A DNA stretch of 30,499 bases from Sphaerochaeta sp. UBA5849 (GCA_002432715.1 DJGJ01000074.1:45163-75661), one strand, 5' to 3'. Numbered from the stretch's first letter, positions 22,570 to 30,499 are shown. Notes: a model not told the origin generated them from the sequence alone. Numbers and translations: made by a program.

Positions 22570-23552
22570 AAGGGAATCAGAGGGGCAAGCGACTTGGCAA
22601 GAAACGAAATCCCTCTGTGGTCGGGATGCAGGAATTGGTCATCGTAGGCATCCCTGAGTGAGAGGGAGAGGCCATCCGCCACTTCGACCCCTGCAAAACA
22701 TCGCGTAGCCTGGACCATGGCCCGGGCAAGCTCCTTGAAGCTGCCCATAGGCTTTTCCTGTAAAATATCGGTGCGATAGAGCGGAGTCAGCAGGAGAACC
22801 GGGACCTTGGGATAAAACTTTCGGATTCGCCCCAACAGGGCGAACATCTCTCCTCGGATCTCGGCAAGTGTCTGCCTGATCGTCCAGTCATTGGTTCCCA
22901 AGCTGACCAGAATTGAGGCAACAGGTTGATCAAGCTCCAGCTTTTGCACCAACTTGGCATTGATCATCGCCCCGGCAAGGCCTTGGTTGATAACCTGTAC
23001 CCCAAGGATGGAACCCAGCTGACTTGCCAGATTCTGTGAAGGATGGTGGATGCCCACACCCTGGACGATGGAATCCCCCATCAGAAGCAGAGTCTTTTTC
23101 TGCTTGGCAACAGAAGCCACATCCCCTTCCAATGCAACCCCCACCTGATGGTGCAACGGCAAATGGATGGCAATAGCCCGCCCTGCTTGGAATACAAGGG
23201 GGCCGCTTACCAAAGGAGGGTGCGACACCTGCCCATCAATGCTCACATCGATTGTCTCGGAAAGGTCAAGCGGCCTTCCGTAGAGGGCTGCGAAATCGAG
23301 CACCTGACCACCGCGTTTGGCCAGCAGTGACTGATGGTACCGCTTGATGTGCACCACCGTCTCACTTTTTGTATCAAAACGCAGACAGATCGATGCACTT
23401 GTCTTGGCCATGGCCTGATAGAAAGGATGGGAGTTGAACGGCTGGCCGTCACTCTCATTGAATCGCAATAATTGTATATATCCATCCTCGAGATGACGAT
23501 ACGTGAGTGCGTTGTGAGCCAGTTCAAAGATCGAGGAGTGTTCGTTTTCCAT
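22560..23552 (-). CDS. SGNH/GDSL-type hydrolase, probable carbohydrate esterase
   Basis: Predicted cytoplasmic esterase of 330 residues with no signal peptide. The first ~165 residues form a beta-rich N-terminal domain. The catalytic SGNH domain follows: block I LLMGDSIVQGVG (serine nucleophile), block II NQGLAGAMI, block III SLGTNDW, and block V DQFLHPDHRG (Asp-x3-His). This two-domain layout is seen in sugar-deacetylating esterases. The ATG at 23552 lies inside the end of the aldolase gene (29 nt overlap) with AGAGG close upstream, implying coupled translation. A longer frame to 23666 reads the aldolase gene out of frame and was rejected. Pairing with an aldolase suggests processing of an acylated sugar. 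Confidence 0.82.
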   Translation of the reverse strand: MENEHSSIFELAHNALTYRHLEDGYIQLLRFNESDGQPFNSHPFYQAMAKTSASICLRFDTKSETVVHIKRYHQSLLAKRGGQVLDFAALYGRPLDLSETIDVSIDGQVSHPPLVSGPLVFQAGRAIAIHLPLHHQVGVALEGDVASVAKQKKTLLLMGDSIVQGVGIHHPSQNLASQLGSILGVQVINQGLAGAMINAKLVQKLELDQPVASILVSLGTNDWTIRQTLAEIRGEMFALLGRIRKFYPKVPVLLLTPLYRTDILQEKPMGSFKELARAMVQATRCFAGVEVADGLSLSLRDAYDDQFLHPDHRGISFLAKSLAPLIPFQR

Positions 23553-24201
23553 ATACCTCTTCCCAGTTCTTTGAGAAATCCTGGACAGCCTTGGTGATCG
23601 AGGGCATGGCAAGGCCGGTGGAGAGCAAAGCGTAGGGGACTGTACAGCAACCGGCCCCGTTTGCATACGCTGTGGTAATCTCGTTGATGTTCTTGAAACT
23701 GGCCGCCAAGACCTGACAGCTGGAGCTGTTCGCCCACAAAAGGGAGCTCAACTCCTTGATTACCTTGGCCGCATCGATATCGATGTTCAGCATCCTGTTG
23801 TAGTAGACAGCCAAGTATCGGGCCCCGCTCTGCATGGCAAGAATACCCTGCAGCGTGGTATAGATGGCGGTTGCAGTAACATTGACCCCTCTCTTGGAGA
23901 GGATGCGGATCGCTTCCAGCCCCTGTTCGGTAACCGGGATTTTGATGAACGTGGAAGGCCCGAGCAACGAGATGATTTTCTCGGCTTCTGCAAGTATTGC
24001 AGGGCAATCGGTACTGACGACCTGCACATGCAGGCTTCGCTGCTCGCCGATGAGCTTTCTTATCTTTTGCATATGGGGGAAAAAGTCAACGCCTCCCTCA
24101 GCCTTTATGATGGTTGGATTGGAAGTCACCCCGCTGATGGGATAGGTCGCAAGGCCCCTCTCGATTTCAGCAAGATTCGCAGTATCAAGCATAAGTTCCA
24201 T
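23524..24201 (-). CDS. Transaldolase-like / fructose-6-phosphate aldolase family protein
   Basis: Class I aldolase of the small transaldolase group, 225 residues, forming a Schiff base with a sugar phosphate. It opens MELMLDTANLAEIERGL and carries GVTSNPTII (24-32), the family signature. The catalytic lysine is K87 in FIKIPVTEQGLEAI, and VNVTATAIYTTLQG with ARYLAVYYNRM follow. Length and order match FSA/TalC rather than full transaldolase (~320). AGAGG lies upstream of the ATG. It is followed by the overlapping SGNH hydrolase and preceded, 50 nt away, by the AraC-type regulator. F6P aldolase or another retro-aldol activity is possible; the sugar substrate is unknown. Confidence 0.88.
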   Translation of the reverse strand: MELMLDTANLAEIERGLATYPISGVTSNPTIIKAEGGVDFFPHMQKIRKLIGEQRSLHVQVVSTDCPAILAEAEKIISLLGPSTFIKIPVTEQGLEAIRILSKRGVNVTATAIYTTLQGILAMQSGARYLAVYYNRMLNIDIDAAKVIKELSSLLWANSSSCQVLAASFKNINEITTAYANGAGCCTVPYALLSTGLAMPSITKAVQDFSKNWEEVYGKRTLLDL

Positions 24202-24222
24202 GGCATACCTCTACCGCCATCA

Positions 24223-24241
24223 TGCCATAGATGCGATGGCA
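24223..24241 (-). promoter_or_regulatory. Small inverted repeat between the AraC-type regulator and the aldolase
   Basis: TGCCAT (24223-24228) and ATGGCA (24236-24241) flank 7 nt in the 50 nt gap. There is no T tract, so it is more likely a processing or regulatory hairpin than a terminator. Confidence 0.3.
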
Positions 24242-24251
24242 GGGGCTAGTA

Positions 24252-25388
24252 TCAGAAGCGTTGTTTCTTGGAACGGAATTGATTGGGCGTCATTTCATAG
24301 GCACGCTTGAACAAGCTGTAGAACCGATGGACCGAACCAAAACCGCACTGTTCGCTGATCTGCGAGATGGTTGCATTCGAGTGGTTCAGCAACAGGCAGG
24401 CCTGCTCGAGCTTCTCAAAGGTTATCTCCTCCCATATCGTATGCTTGCGGAATTGCCGAAACCGCATCTCAAGGGCGCGCCTGCAAATCGTCGCCTCGCT
24501 TGCAACATCACTGGCTGTCAAGCCCGACGTGGCACGTGCTTTTATCAAGCGAAGAGCATTCGCAACCTGCTCATCTTCGCACAACACCAAGCGGGTGCTC
24601 TCACGCTCGGTAACAGAGCCGGGAGCGATGCGTCTGATATGCATCCCGCTTTGCCTGTTGCTCAGCATCGCATCGAGCATGGCCGATGCCTCATACCCGA
24701 TCGTCTTGCAGTCGGGCTGGATGCTGGAAATTGAAGGGCTGGCCAACTCGCAAAGCAACGTCTCATTATCCACCCCCAGCACCATGACATCGGAGGGAAT
24801 GCTGATCGAAAGCCGCTGGCAGGCCAGCTCGACCTTCATCGCCGAAAGATCGTTGCAACAGAACAAGCCGATGGGTTTTTCCAACCCCGCCAGCCATGAT
24901 TCCAGCTCTTGCGACGGTTCATACAACTGCCTCCACCAGGAAAGCGGCCGTGAAAAGGAAGCAATGTCCGAAGGATTCATGCTGAGGCTGCTGGCAAATC
25001 CAACAAAGCGCTCACGTGCCCAGTGCACTTGGTCGACTCCGCACCAGGCAACGTTCCTGCTGCCTAGTTTCTTCAGGTATGTTCCGGCACTCACTCCGGT
25101 CTGGTAGTCGTCATTGCGCACTTGACTGAAGAGCTTGAGAGAGGAGGAGCCTGCAATATCAACGACCGGGATTCCCAAGGAGGCGCACAGGAGCGCCTCC
25201 TGGTCGTCTTCGATGCGGGCGATCAGGGCATCGCACTCCGACAGCGCCTCCTGATCGAGGGAGAAGAACCACGGCCCTTGCCCCCTGACCTGCCAATCAC
25301 CTTTTGCTCTTGCATATTGCACCACCCCGCTTGCGACGGCCATGTCATAGCCATCTTGGAATCTTAGTTTCAAACCAATCTGTTTCAT
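24252..25388 (-). CDS. XylR-type AraC-family transcriptional regulator
   Basis: Sugar-responsive activator of about 378 residues: a LacI-like periplasmic-binding sensor (about 1-270) joined to a C-terminal AraC DNA-binding domain (about 280-378). The sensor has VVDIAGSSS, then IGLFCCNDLSAMKVELACQ and SDVMVLGVDNETLLCELASP. The second helix-turn-helix reads ISQISEQCGFGSVHRFYSLFKRAYEMTPNQFR, split here as ISQISEQCGFGSVHRF and FKRAYEMTPNQFR. The start is uncertain: a GTG at 25406 gives six more residues, and neither start has a good ribosome binding site. It probably controls the aldolase-esterase genes and the divergent reductase-dehydrogenase genes; its ligand is unknown. Confidence 0.9.
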   Translation of the reverse strand: MKQIGLKLRFQDGYDMAVASGVVQYARAKGDWQVRGQGPWFFSLDQEALSECDALIARIEDDQEALLCASLGIPVVDIAGSSSLKLFSQVRNDDYQTGVSAGTYLKKLGSRNVAWCGVDQVHWARERFVGFASSLSMNPSDIASFSRPLSWWRQLYEPSQELESWLAGLEKPIGLFCCNDLSAMKVELACQRLSISIPSDVMVLGVDNETLLCELASPSISSIQPDCKTIGYEASAMLDAMLSNRQSGMHIRRIAPGSVTERESTRLVLCEDEQVANALRLIKARATSGLTASDVASEATICRRALEMRFRQFRKHTIWEEITFEKLEQACLLLNHSNATISQISEQCGFGSVHRFYSLFKRAYEMTPNQFRSKKQRF

Positions 25389-25410
25389 TACCGGTGAGTG
25401 TATCACAATA

Positions 25411-25437
25411 TTCGCAAAACGATATAGCTTTTTCGCA
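25411..25437. promoter_or_regulatory. Candidate operator of the AraC-type regulator
   Basis: Two direct TTCGCA half-sites (25411-25416 and 25432-25437) start exactly 21 bp apart, two helical turns. AraC/XylR proteins typically bind direct repeats with this spacing. The right half-site overlaps the likely -35 of the rightward promoter, the usual arrangement for an activator. Confidence 0.55.
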
Positions 25438-25455
25438 TATCAAGCATTGTAATAT
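25428..25455 (+). promoter_or_regulatory. Candidate promoter of the reductase-dehydrogenase operon
   Basis: TAATAT (25450-25455) is a good -10. The -35 position (25428-25433, CTTTTT) is poor, consistent with activator dependence. Confidence 0.45.
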
Positions 25456-25477
25456 CTGAGAAACCCCGTATGCTTGA
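25440..25477. repeat. Eight-bp inverted repeat in the leader of the aldo/keto reductase gene
   Basis: TCAAGCAT (25440-25447) and ATGCTTGA (25470-25477) are perfect complements 22 nt apart. They bracket the presumed transcription start, 5 nt before the ribosome binding site region. This could be an operator for a second regulator, for example the LacI-type protein nearby. Confidence 0.4.
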
Positions 25478-25492
25478 GATGAGGAGGACCGC

Positions 25493-26506
25493 ATGAGTCA
25501 CACAACCATTACCATTCCCGCCACGGGTGCACAATTGCCGGTGATCGGAGTAGGAACCTTTGGCAGCGACCATGTCAGCGCCGTCGAAATGGCCCAAGCC
25601 GTCAAGCTTGCCTTGGAAATTGGATATCGCAACATTGACTGTGCCAGCGTCTACGCCAATGAGAAGGAGATCGGAGAGGTGCTGCATACAAGCACCATAC
25701 CCAGAAAAGAGCTTTGGATTACGAGCAAGGTCTGGAACGACATGCATGGGAAAAAGAACGTCATTGCGTCGGCAAAACAGAGCCTGAAGGACCTGCGCCT
25801 TGACTACCTCGACCTGTACTTGGTCCACTGGCCGTTTCCCAACTACCATCCACCCAAGTGCGATGTCTCCAGCCGCAGTCCGGACGCCCGGCCCTACATT
25901 CATGAAGAGTTCATGGAAACCTGGCAGGCCATGGAGGAGTTGGTCCGTCAAGGATTGGTCCGCCATATCGGTACCAGCAATATGACGGTGCCCAAGCTGA
26001 AGTTGCTCTTGCAATCGTGTTCCATCAGGCCTGTGGTAAACGAGATGGAGCTGCATCCCTGTTTCCAGCAGACAGCATTCCGATCCTATCTGGCCGAGCA
26101 GGACATCATCCCGATCGGCTACAGTCCGCTCGGCTCCCCCAACCGTCCCGAGCGTGATACCACCAGTGAGGATGTAGTGGACATGGAGCACCCGATCGTA
26201 GTCGAGCTTGCAAGAAAGCACAACGTCCACCCGGCGGCAATCTGTCTGAAATGGGCACGGGGCAACGGCATCGTTCCCATCCCCCAATCCACCAAGGAGC
26301 GGAACCTGAGAAGCAACCTGGAAAGTGTTCTCAGCTCTCCTCTCACGCAAGAGGAGCTCGATCTCCTCGGCGGTGCCGAATGCAACAACCGCCTGATCAA
26401 GGGACAGGTATTCTTATGGAAGGAAGCCGATTCATGGCATGACTTATGGGACGAGGATGGAACGATTCCCTGCCCACAGAGCTATCGTACAGGAGGAGTA
26501 AGATGA
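25493..26506 (+). CDS. Aldo/keto reductase
   Basis: NADPH-dependent carbonyl reductase of 337 residues on a TIM barrel. The catalytic tetrad is visible: D49 (in YRNIDCASVY), Y54, K79 (ITSKVW) and H112 (YLVHWPF). The cofactor-binding region has IPIGYSPLGSPNRP and IVPIPQSTKERNLRSNLE. GAGGAGG precedes the ATG. Its stop overlaps the next gene by 4 nt, pairing it with a zinc dehydrogenase. This pair suggests interconversion of a sugar and polyol or a similar keto compound; the substrate cannot be read from the sequence. Confidence 0.92.
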   Translation: MSHTTITIPATGAQLPVIGVGTFGSDHVSAVEMAQAVKLALEIGYRNIDCASVYANEKEIGEVLHTSTIPRKELWITSKVWNDMHGKKNVIASAKQSLKDLRLDYLDLYLVHWPFPNYHPPKCDVSSRSPDARPYIHEEFMETWQAMEELVRQGLVRHIGTSNMTVPKLKLLLQSCSIRPVVNEMELHPCFQQTAFRSYLAEQDIIPIGYSPLGSPNRPERDTTSEDVVDMEHPIVVELARKHNVHPAAICLKWARGNGIVPIPQSTKERNLRSNLESVLSSPLTQEELDLLGGAECNNRLIKGQVFLWKEADSWHDLWDEDGTIPCPQSYRTGGVR

Positions 26507-27570
26507 CCAAACGCATGATGAAAGGGGCAATGCTGCCCGGCAACAGCACCGTGGCATTCGCAGAGTATGAAGTACCCAAGCCGGGATACGGCCAGGTGTT
26601 GGTAAAGACCAAGTGCACCACAATCTGCGGCAGCGATATCCGATGCATCTACCGCGAGCACTTGGGCAAAGGCCCTGAAGGCTATCAGAATGTAATAGCC
26701 GGCCATGAACCCTGCGGCCAGATTGTTGAAGAAGGCGAAGGCCTGAAGCGATTCAAAAAAGGCGATCGCGTCATTGTCTACCACATCAGCGGCTGCGGTG
26801 TCTGCCACGAGTGCCGCCAGGGCTTCATGATCAGCTGCACCAGCGACAAGCGGGCTGCCTACGGCTGGCAGCGTGACGGCGGCATGGCTGAGTACCTGCT
26901 CTGCGATGAGAAGGACCTGGTCCTGCTTCCCGACGAGCTGAGCTATGCCGACGGCGCACAAGTGGCCTGCGGCTTTGGAACCGTCTATGAGGCCATCGAG
27001 AAAATCGGGGTGAGCGGCAACGATGCAGTATTGGTTGTCGGACTCGGTCCGGTGGGACTGGCCGCCCTCATGCTGGCCAAGGCGATGGGTGCAAACAAGC
27101 TCATCGGCATTGAAAGCCAGAGCGCCCGTATTGAACTGGCAAAAAAGCTCGGTCTGGTCGATCACGTATTCACCCCCTCCGATGAGAATGTTGCCCAAGT
27201 CAAGGCAGTAACCGGCGGCCATGGAGTCGAGAGAGCCTTTGACTGCTCTGCAAGCGATCCAGGAAGGGCCACGGCGATCAAGGCAACCCGCAAATGGGGA
27301 AGGATTGCGTTCGTCGGGGAAGGAGGGACAGTCCACTTCAATCCCAGCGAAGATATGCTGCACGACCAGAAGACCATCTACGGCAGTTGGGTTACCAGCA
27401 TCTGGAAGATGGAGGACTTGGTTGAGAGACTGGTGCGTTGGAACATCCACCCCGAGGATCTCATCACCCACCGATTCCCCCTGGAGAAGGCTGATGAAGC
27501 GTATGCCCTGATGGCAAGCGGAGCCTGCGGCAAGGTGGCTGTCTGTTTTGACGAGGAGCTTCCTAACTGA
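26503..27570 (+). CDS. Zinc-dependent medium-chain alcohol / polyol dehydrogenase
   Basis: NAD(P)-dependent dehydrogenase of 355 residues. Catalytic zinc ligands are C42 (ICGSD), H68 and E69 (AGHEPCG). Structural zinc cysteines are C98, C101, C104 and C112. The Rossmann loop is VVGLGPVGLAA, followed by IGIESQSARIELAKKLG. I took the ATG at 26503, which overlaps the reductase stop (ATGA) and has GGAGG upstream, over an earlier in-frame ATG at 26446. The 3' end overlaps the convergent LacI gene by 8 nt. It probably works with the reductase in sugar alcohol or sugar acid metabolism. Confidence 0.92.
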   Translation: MTKRMMKGAMLPGNSTVAFAEYEVPKPGYGQVLVKTKCTTICGSDIRCIYREHLGKGPEGYQNVIAGHEPCGQIVEEGEGLKRFKKGDRVIVYHISGCGVCHECRQGFMISCTSDKRAAYGWQRDGGMAEYLLCDEKDLVLLPDELSYADGAQVACGFGTVYEAIEKIGVSGNDAVLVVGLGPVGLAALMLAKAMGANKLIGIESQSARIELAKKLGLVDHVFTPSDENVAQVKAVTGGHGVERAFDCSASDPGRATAIKATRKWGRIAFVGEGGTVHFNPSEDMLHDQKTIYGSWVTSIWKMEDLVERLVRWNIHPEDLITHRFPLEKADEAYALMASGACGKVAVCFDEELPN

Positions 27571-28648
27571 AGACCTTGTTGAATCGGGGGGAGTGGTCGT
27601 ACAGGGAGGCCTTGGACTTCTTGTCGGTGACGATCCCCCCGTTCTCTCTCATCGCATGGATGGTGGGCTGCAGCACGATGGTGGCAGGGAAACCTTCCCT
27701 GTCGCCTTCCATCCGCCGGATCAAAATCCGGGCGGCCGACTCTCCGATCAGATCAAGCGGCTGAGCCACTGCATAGTGGCAGAACTGCAACAACGGGGCA
27801 TAGTAGAGATAGTCGAAGGCGGCAAACGCCATTCGGCTGCGTATCTGTTGTCCTTCGTGTGCCATCAGATAGCTGGTGGCCCCGATATGGACCATGTCAT
27901 TGACCATGAAAAAGGCATCAGGACATTGCTCCATTGCCAAGGCCTGTTGCATCAATGTGTAGCCGGCTTTTTGTGTCATGCCTCCAAGGAGGATGAACTG
28001 TTTCTCAACCTCCAGGTGATTGTCCTTCATGGCCTCCAAATACCCGTGGAGGCGCTCTACTGAAGTATGGACGTGAGCATCACCTCCGAGAAAGCCGATG
28101 CGCTTTCTCCCCTCCCGGATGAGGGCTGATGTGACGTCATAGGCTCCCTGACGGTTGTCGGTCAGGATGATGTCACAGTCCAGGCCCTCGATTTTCCGGT
28201 CGATCATCACAAACGGAGTGTTGGAAAGTGATGGTGTACAAAAATGATCTCCCACATCGCTGACGGGGATGACAACCAAGCCATCCACATTGCGCTCGAG
28301 CAACAAGGAGAGCTTGCGCTTCTCCTCAACTACCGAATTCTCCGAACTGCAGACCAGCAGGGCATAGCCAAGCGGACCGAGCAGATGTTCCAGCTGTTCT
28401 ACAATTTCTGTGAAAAACGTATTTGAGATTTCCGGGACCATGATCCCAATGCTCTTGGTGACCTTGAGCTTGAGCGACCTGGCTACCGCATTGCGCTGAT
28501 AGTGCAGCATCGCCACTGCCGAGAGCACCTTGCGCTCGGTCTCGGGGTTGACCACCCCGAGCTTGTTCAAGACCCTGCTAACCGTTGCAATGGAGACACC
28601 AGCCAACTTGGCAACGTCCTTGATGGTTGCTGTCTCACTCTTGCCCAT
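27563..28648 (-). CDS. LacI-family transcriptional regulator
   Basis: Sugar-responsive repressor of 361 residues. The N-terminal helix-turn-helix and hinge read TIKDVAKLAGVSIATVSRVL (8-27), then NPETERKVLSAVAMLHYQRN. The effector domain starts SIGIMVPEISNTFFTEIVEQ and contains GLVVIPVSD, RKRIGFLGGD and a terminal MAFAAFDYLYYAPLL segment. AAGGGG lies 6 nt before the ATG. It follows the permease gene by 14 nt and is therefore the last gene of the sugar transporter operon, whose expression it probably controls. The ligand is unknown. The C-terminal ~25 residues are an unusual basic tail. Confidence 0.93.
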   Translation of the reverse strand: MGKSETATIKDVAKLAGVSIATVSRVLNKLGVVNPETERKVLSAVAMLHYQRNAVARSLKLKVTKSIGIMVPEISNTFFTEIVEQLEHLLGPLGYALLVCSSENSVVEEKRKLSLLLERNVDGLVVIPVSDVGDHFCTPSLSNTPFVMIDRKIEGLDCDIILTDNRQGAYDVTSALIREGRKRIGFLGGDAHVHTSVERLHGYLEAMKDNHLEVEKQFILLGGMTQKAGYTLMQQALAMEQCPDAFFMVNDMVHIGATSYLMAHEGQQIRSRMAFAAFDYLYYAPLLQFCHYAVAQPLDLIGESAARILIRRMEGDREGFPATIVLQPTIHAMRENGGIVTDKKSKASLYDHSPRFNKVFS

Positions 28649-28662
28649 GGTGTACCCCTTGT

Positions 28663-29655
28663 CTAGCTTCTGCGTGCGTATTTCTTCATATCAAAGTAGA
28701 CAGCCACGATGATGATGAAGCCCTTTACCAACTGCTGGTAATAGCTGTCCACACCGAGGAAGGACATACCGTAGTTGATCAGACCCATGGTGAAAACACC
28801 AACCATCATCCCACTGACTGAACCTACACCACCGCTTTGGGAAACTCCCCCGACGGTGACGGCGGCGATGGCGTCCAACTCCATGCCATTGGCGGTAAGC
28901 GAATTGGCAAGACCAAGGCGGCTTGCAAGCAGTGTACCAGCAATGCCGTATAAAATTCCAGCATAGGTGTACACCATCATCAAATCACGCTCGACATTGA
29001 TACCCGACACACGGGCGGCCTGGGCGTTCCCGCCGATTGCATAGAAGTGCGTACCCTGTCTGGTGTGCTTGAGCACCACCCAGACGATGAAGGCAGCGAT
29101 GATGACATAGATGATAAGGTTGGGAATCGGACCGACACTGCCCTGGCTGATGTTCTTGAAGTTTTGGTTCAGCGACCCGACAACGGCAGCCTTTGTATAG
29201 ATCAGCTGCAAACCCTTGGCGATGGACATCGAACCGAGCGTGGCGATGAAGGGAGGCAGTTTGCCATAGGCTATCAAGTACCCGTTGAACAGTCCGAACA
29301 ACCCACCGGCTGCAACCGCGGCGACCACGGGAACGATGAGCGGAAAACTCTGTCCGGCGTAGATTGCTGAAGCATAGTCGGGGTTTTGCGCGAAGGAGGC
29401 AGCCACGCTGGCCGTGAGGCAGACAACATAGCCGATGGAGAGGTCGATGCCCTTGGTGATGATGATCATGCCGACGCCGAGTGCTGCAAAAGAGCGGACC
29501 GACTCGGCGATCAGCAGGTTGCGGATACTGTTCCAGCGAAGGGCGTTTCCCTTGGTAAGGACGGACAGCAATAAAAGCAGGCCGACAAACGTAACCCAGG
29601 TGGTGTACTGGCTTGCGAGTTTCTTACTGTCATTCAGTAGTTTCTTCATTTCCAT
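28663..29655 (-). CDS. Ribose/galactose-type sugar ABC transporter permease
   Basis: Inner-membrane subunit of a carbohydrate uptake system of the CUT2 (Rbs/Mgl/Xyl) type; 330 residues, mostly hydrophobic, about 10 helices. Family blocks include GMIIITKGIDLSIG, then LFNGYLIAYGKLPPFIATLG, the ATPase-contact region FYAIGGNAQAARVSGINVER, and AIAAVTVGGVSQSGGVGSVSG. The ATG at 29655 has GAGGGAG 11 nt upstream, slightly far; an internal ATG two codons later is also possible. It follows the ATPase gene by 23 nt and precedes lacI. The sugar cannot be assigned without the binding protein, which is outside the window. Confidence 0.93.
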   Translation of the reverse strand: MEMKKLLNDSKKLASQYTTWVTFVGLLLLLSVLTKGNALRWNSIRNLLIAESVRSFAALGVGMIIITKGIDLSIGYVVCLTASVAASFAQNPDYASAIYAGQSFPLIVPVVAAVAAGGLFGLFNGYLIAYGKLPPFIATLGSMSIAKGLQLIYTKAAVVGSLNQNFKNISQGSVGPIPNLIIYVIIAAFIVWVVLKHTRQGTHFYAIGGNAQAARVSGINVERDLMMVYTYAGILYGIAGTLLASRLGLANSLTANGMELDAIAAVTVGGVSQSGGVGSVSGMMVGVFTMGLINYGMSFLGVDSYYQQLVKGFIIIVAVYFDMKKYARRS

Positions 29656-29678
29656 ATTCGGTCATTCTCCCTCTTATC

Positions 29679-30499
29679 CTACATGAACTGGGTGGCAAGG
29701 CGCATGATGGCTTCCTGGCTGCACTGCTGCTTGTCCAGGATGCCGGTGCAACGACCGCTGCACAGCACCATGACACGGTTGGACATCCCGATCAACTCGG
29801 GCATTTCGGAACTGACCATGATGATGGCCTTCCCCTGTTCAACCAACTGACCCATTATTTGATAGATCTCATACTTAGCCCCGACATCGATGCCGCGCGT
29901 CGGCTCATCCATGATCAGGATGTCCGGCAATGTCATCAACCAGCGGCTGATGATCACCTTCTGCTGGTTTCCCCCCGACAGGTTCTGGATCATTGTCTCC
30001 ATGGTCGGCGTCTTGGTTTTCAAAGCTTCGTTATACTTGGCCGCTTCCTCTTTGAGCTGTTTGTGCTTGAGGAGCCCGATTTTACTCAGGTACTCTTTCA
30101 GGGACGCTATCGAGGTATTGGTGGAGATATCCAAGAGCGGGAAAATCCCGCTGCCTCGCCGGTCTTCGGTAATCATGCCCAGTCCATGCTCGATGGCTTT
30201 GCGGGGCTTGATGTCGGAAATCTCCACACCTTTGATGAAAATCTTTCCCGCACTGGTATCTCGTACTCCGAAGATGGCTTCCATCAGCTCGGTGCGCTGT
30301 GCACCCACCAAGCCACCGATGCCCAAGATTTCACCTCGCCTCAGCGAGAAGGAAATATCCTTGAAGGAACGAGGATTGAGAGATGTGAGGTTTTCAACCC
30401 GAAGAAGTTCTTCTCCGATGCTGCTCTTCACCGTGGGAAAGCGAAGGTTTGCTTCCCGGCCTACCATCAGGCTGATCAACTTGTCGTTGGTCAGATCCG
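29679..30499 (-). CDS. Ribose/galactose-type sugar ABC transporter ATP-binding protein (partial, C-terminal half)
   Basis: Second half of a two-domain CUT2 ATPase (RbsA/MglA-like). The N-terminal half lies beyond the window end, and the frame is open to base 30499. The visible part starts in LTNDKLISLMVGRE, the linker typical of this family. The second ATPase domain has the degenerate Walker A GGLVGAQRTELMEAIFG, signature LSGGNQQKVIISRWL and Walker B ILIMDEPTRGIDVGAK. The degenerate P-loop is normal for this domain in the family. It feeds the permease and LacI genes downstream in the same operon. Confidence 0.94.
   Translation of the reverse strand, partial: DLTNDKLISLMVGREANLRFPTVKSSIGEELLRVENLTSLNPRSFKDISFSLRRGEILGIGGLVGAQRTELMEAIFGVRDTSAGKIFIKGVEISDIKPRKAIEHGLGMITEDRRGSGIFPLLDISTNTSIASLKEYLSKIGLLKHKQLKEEAAKYNEALKTKTPTMETMIQNLSGGNQQKVIISRWLMTLPDILIMDEPTRGIDVGAKYEIYQIMGQLVEQGKAIIMVSSEMPELIGMSNRVMVLCSGRCTGILDKQQCSQEAIMRLATQFM

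Noticed and set aside
25403..27471. Long minus-strand open frames over the aldo/keto reductase and zinc dehydrogenase genes
   Set aside because: Both opposing genes have complete catalytic motifs; the antisense frames do not resemble proteins.
30315..30345. Apparent defect in the Walker A motif of the sugar ATPase
   Set aside because: The second ATPase domain of this transporter family normally has a degenerate P-loop.
1..30499. CRISPR arrays, tRNA or rRNA genes, transposases, phage genes, attachment sites
   Set aside because: I looked for regularly spaced repeats, cloverleaf-like tails and transposase or integrase motifs and found none; the window reads as ordinary chromosomal sequence.

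Overview
The window looks like a chromosomal segment of a spirochaete, most likely Sphaerochaeta or a close relative. This is recognition from protein sequence, not a database search. The supporting signs are a lipoprotein-type OppA, a K+-independent membrane pyrophosphatase, the block rplM-rpsI-recX, and several LacI/AraC-controlled sugar genes typical of a fermentative anaerobe. I see no rRNA, tRNA, CRISPR, insertion sequence or phage gene. Genes are tightly packed, with many 1-29 nt overlaps.

Layout. 1-2300: the 5' end of an M19 dipeptidase (minus), then thioredoxin and a lone tryptophan synthase beta chain (plus), each followed by a hairpin terminator. 2300-9262: a minus-strand block read as rimO, pcrA/uvrD, an unknown protein resembling a shortened class III aminotransferase, rplM, rpsI, recX and a secreted PAP2 phosphatase, with a frameshifted permease relic downstream. 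9263-9569 is a regulatory gap with direct repeats. 9570-16754: oppB, oppC (carrying a roughly 235-residue extra domain), oppD and oppF, then an antisense small membrane protein, then a separately promoted oppA. 16888-19419: a small membrane protein and the proton-pumping pyrophosphatase. 19516-22569: a translationally coupled trio of threonine aldolase, flavodoxin/ferredoxin protein and a PatB/MalY C-S lyase.

22560-30499 is carbohydrate metabolism. It holds an SGNH hydrolase and a transaldolase-like aldolase beside a XylR-type AraC regulator (all minus). A divergent aldo/keto reductase and zinc alcohol dehydrogenase follow (plus). Last come a LacI regulator, a ribose-type permease and its ATPase, which runs off the window end (all minus). 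The divergent gap at 25389-25492 carries two TTCGCA sites 21 bp apart, a plausible operator for the AraC-type regulator.

The items most worth follow-up are the enlarged OppC, the aminotransferase-like pseudoenzyme inside the ribosomal protein operon, the uncharacterised sugar locus with its operator, and the threonine aldolase/flavodoxin/lyase trio. I did not find convincing evidence of a wholly new defence or mobile system.
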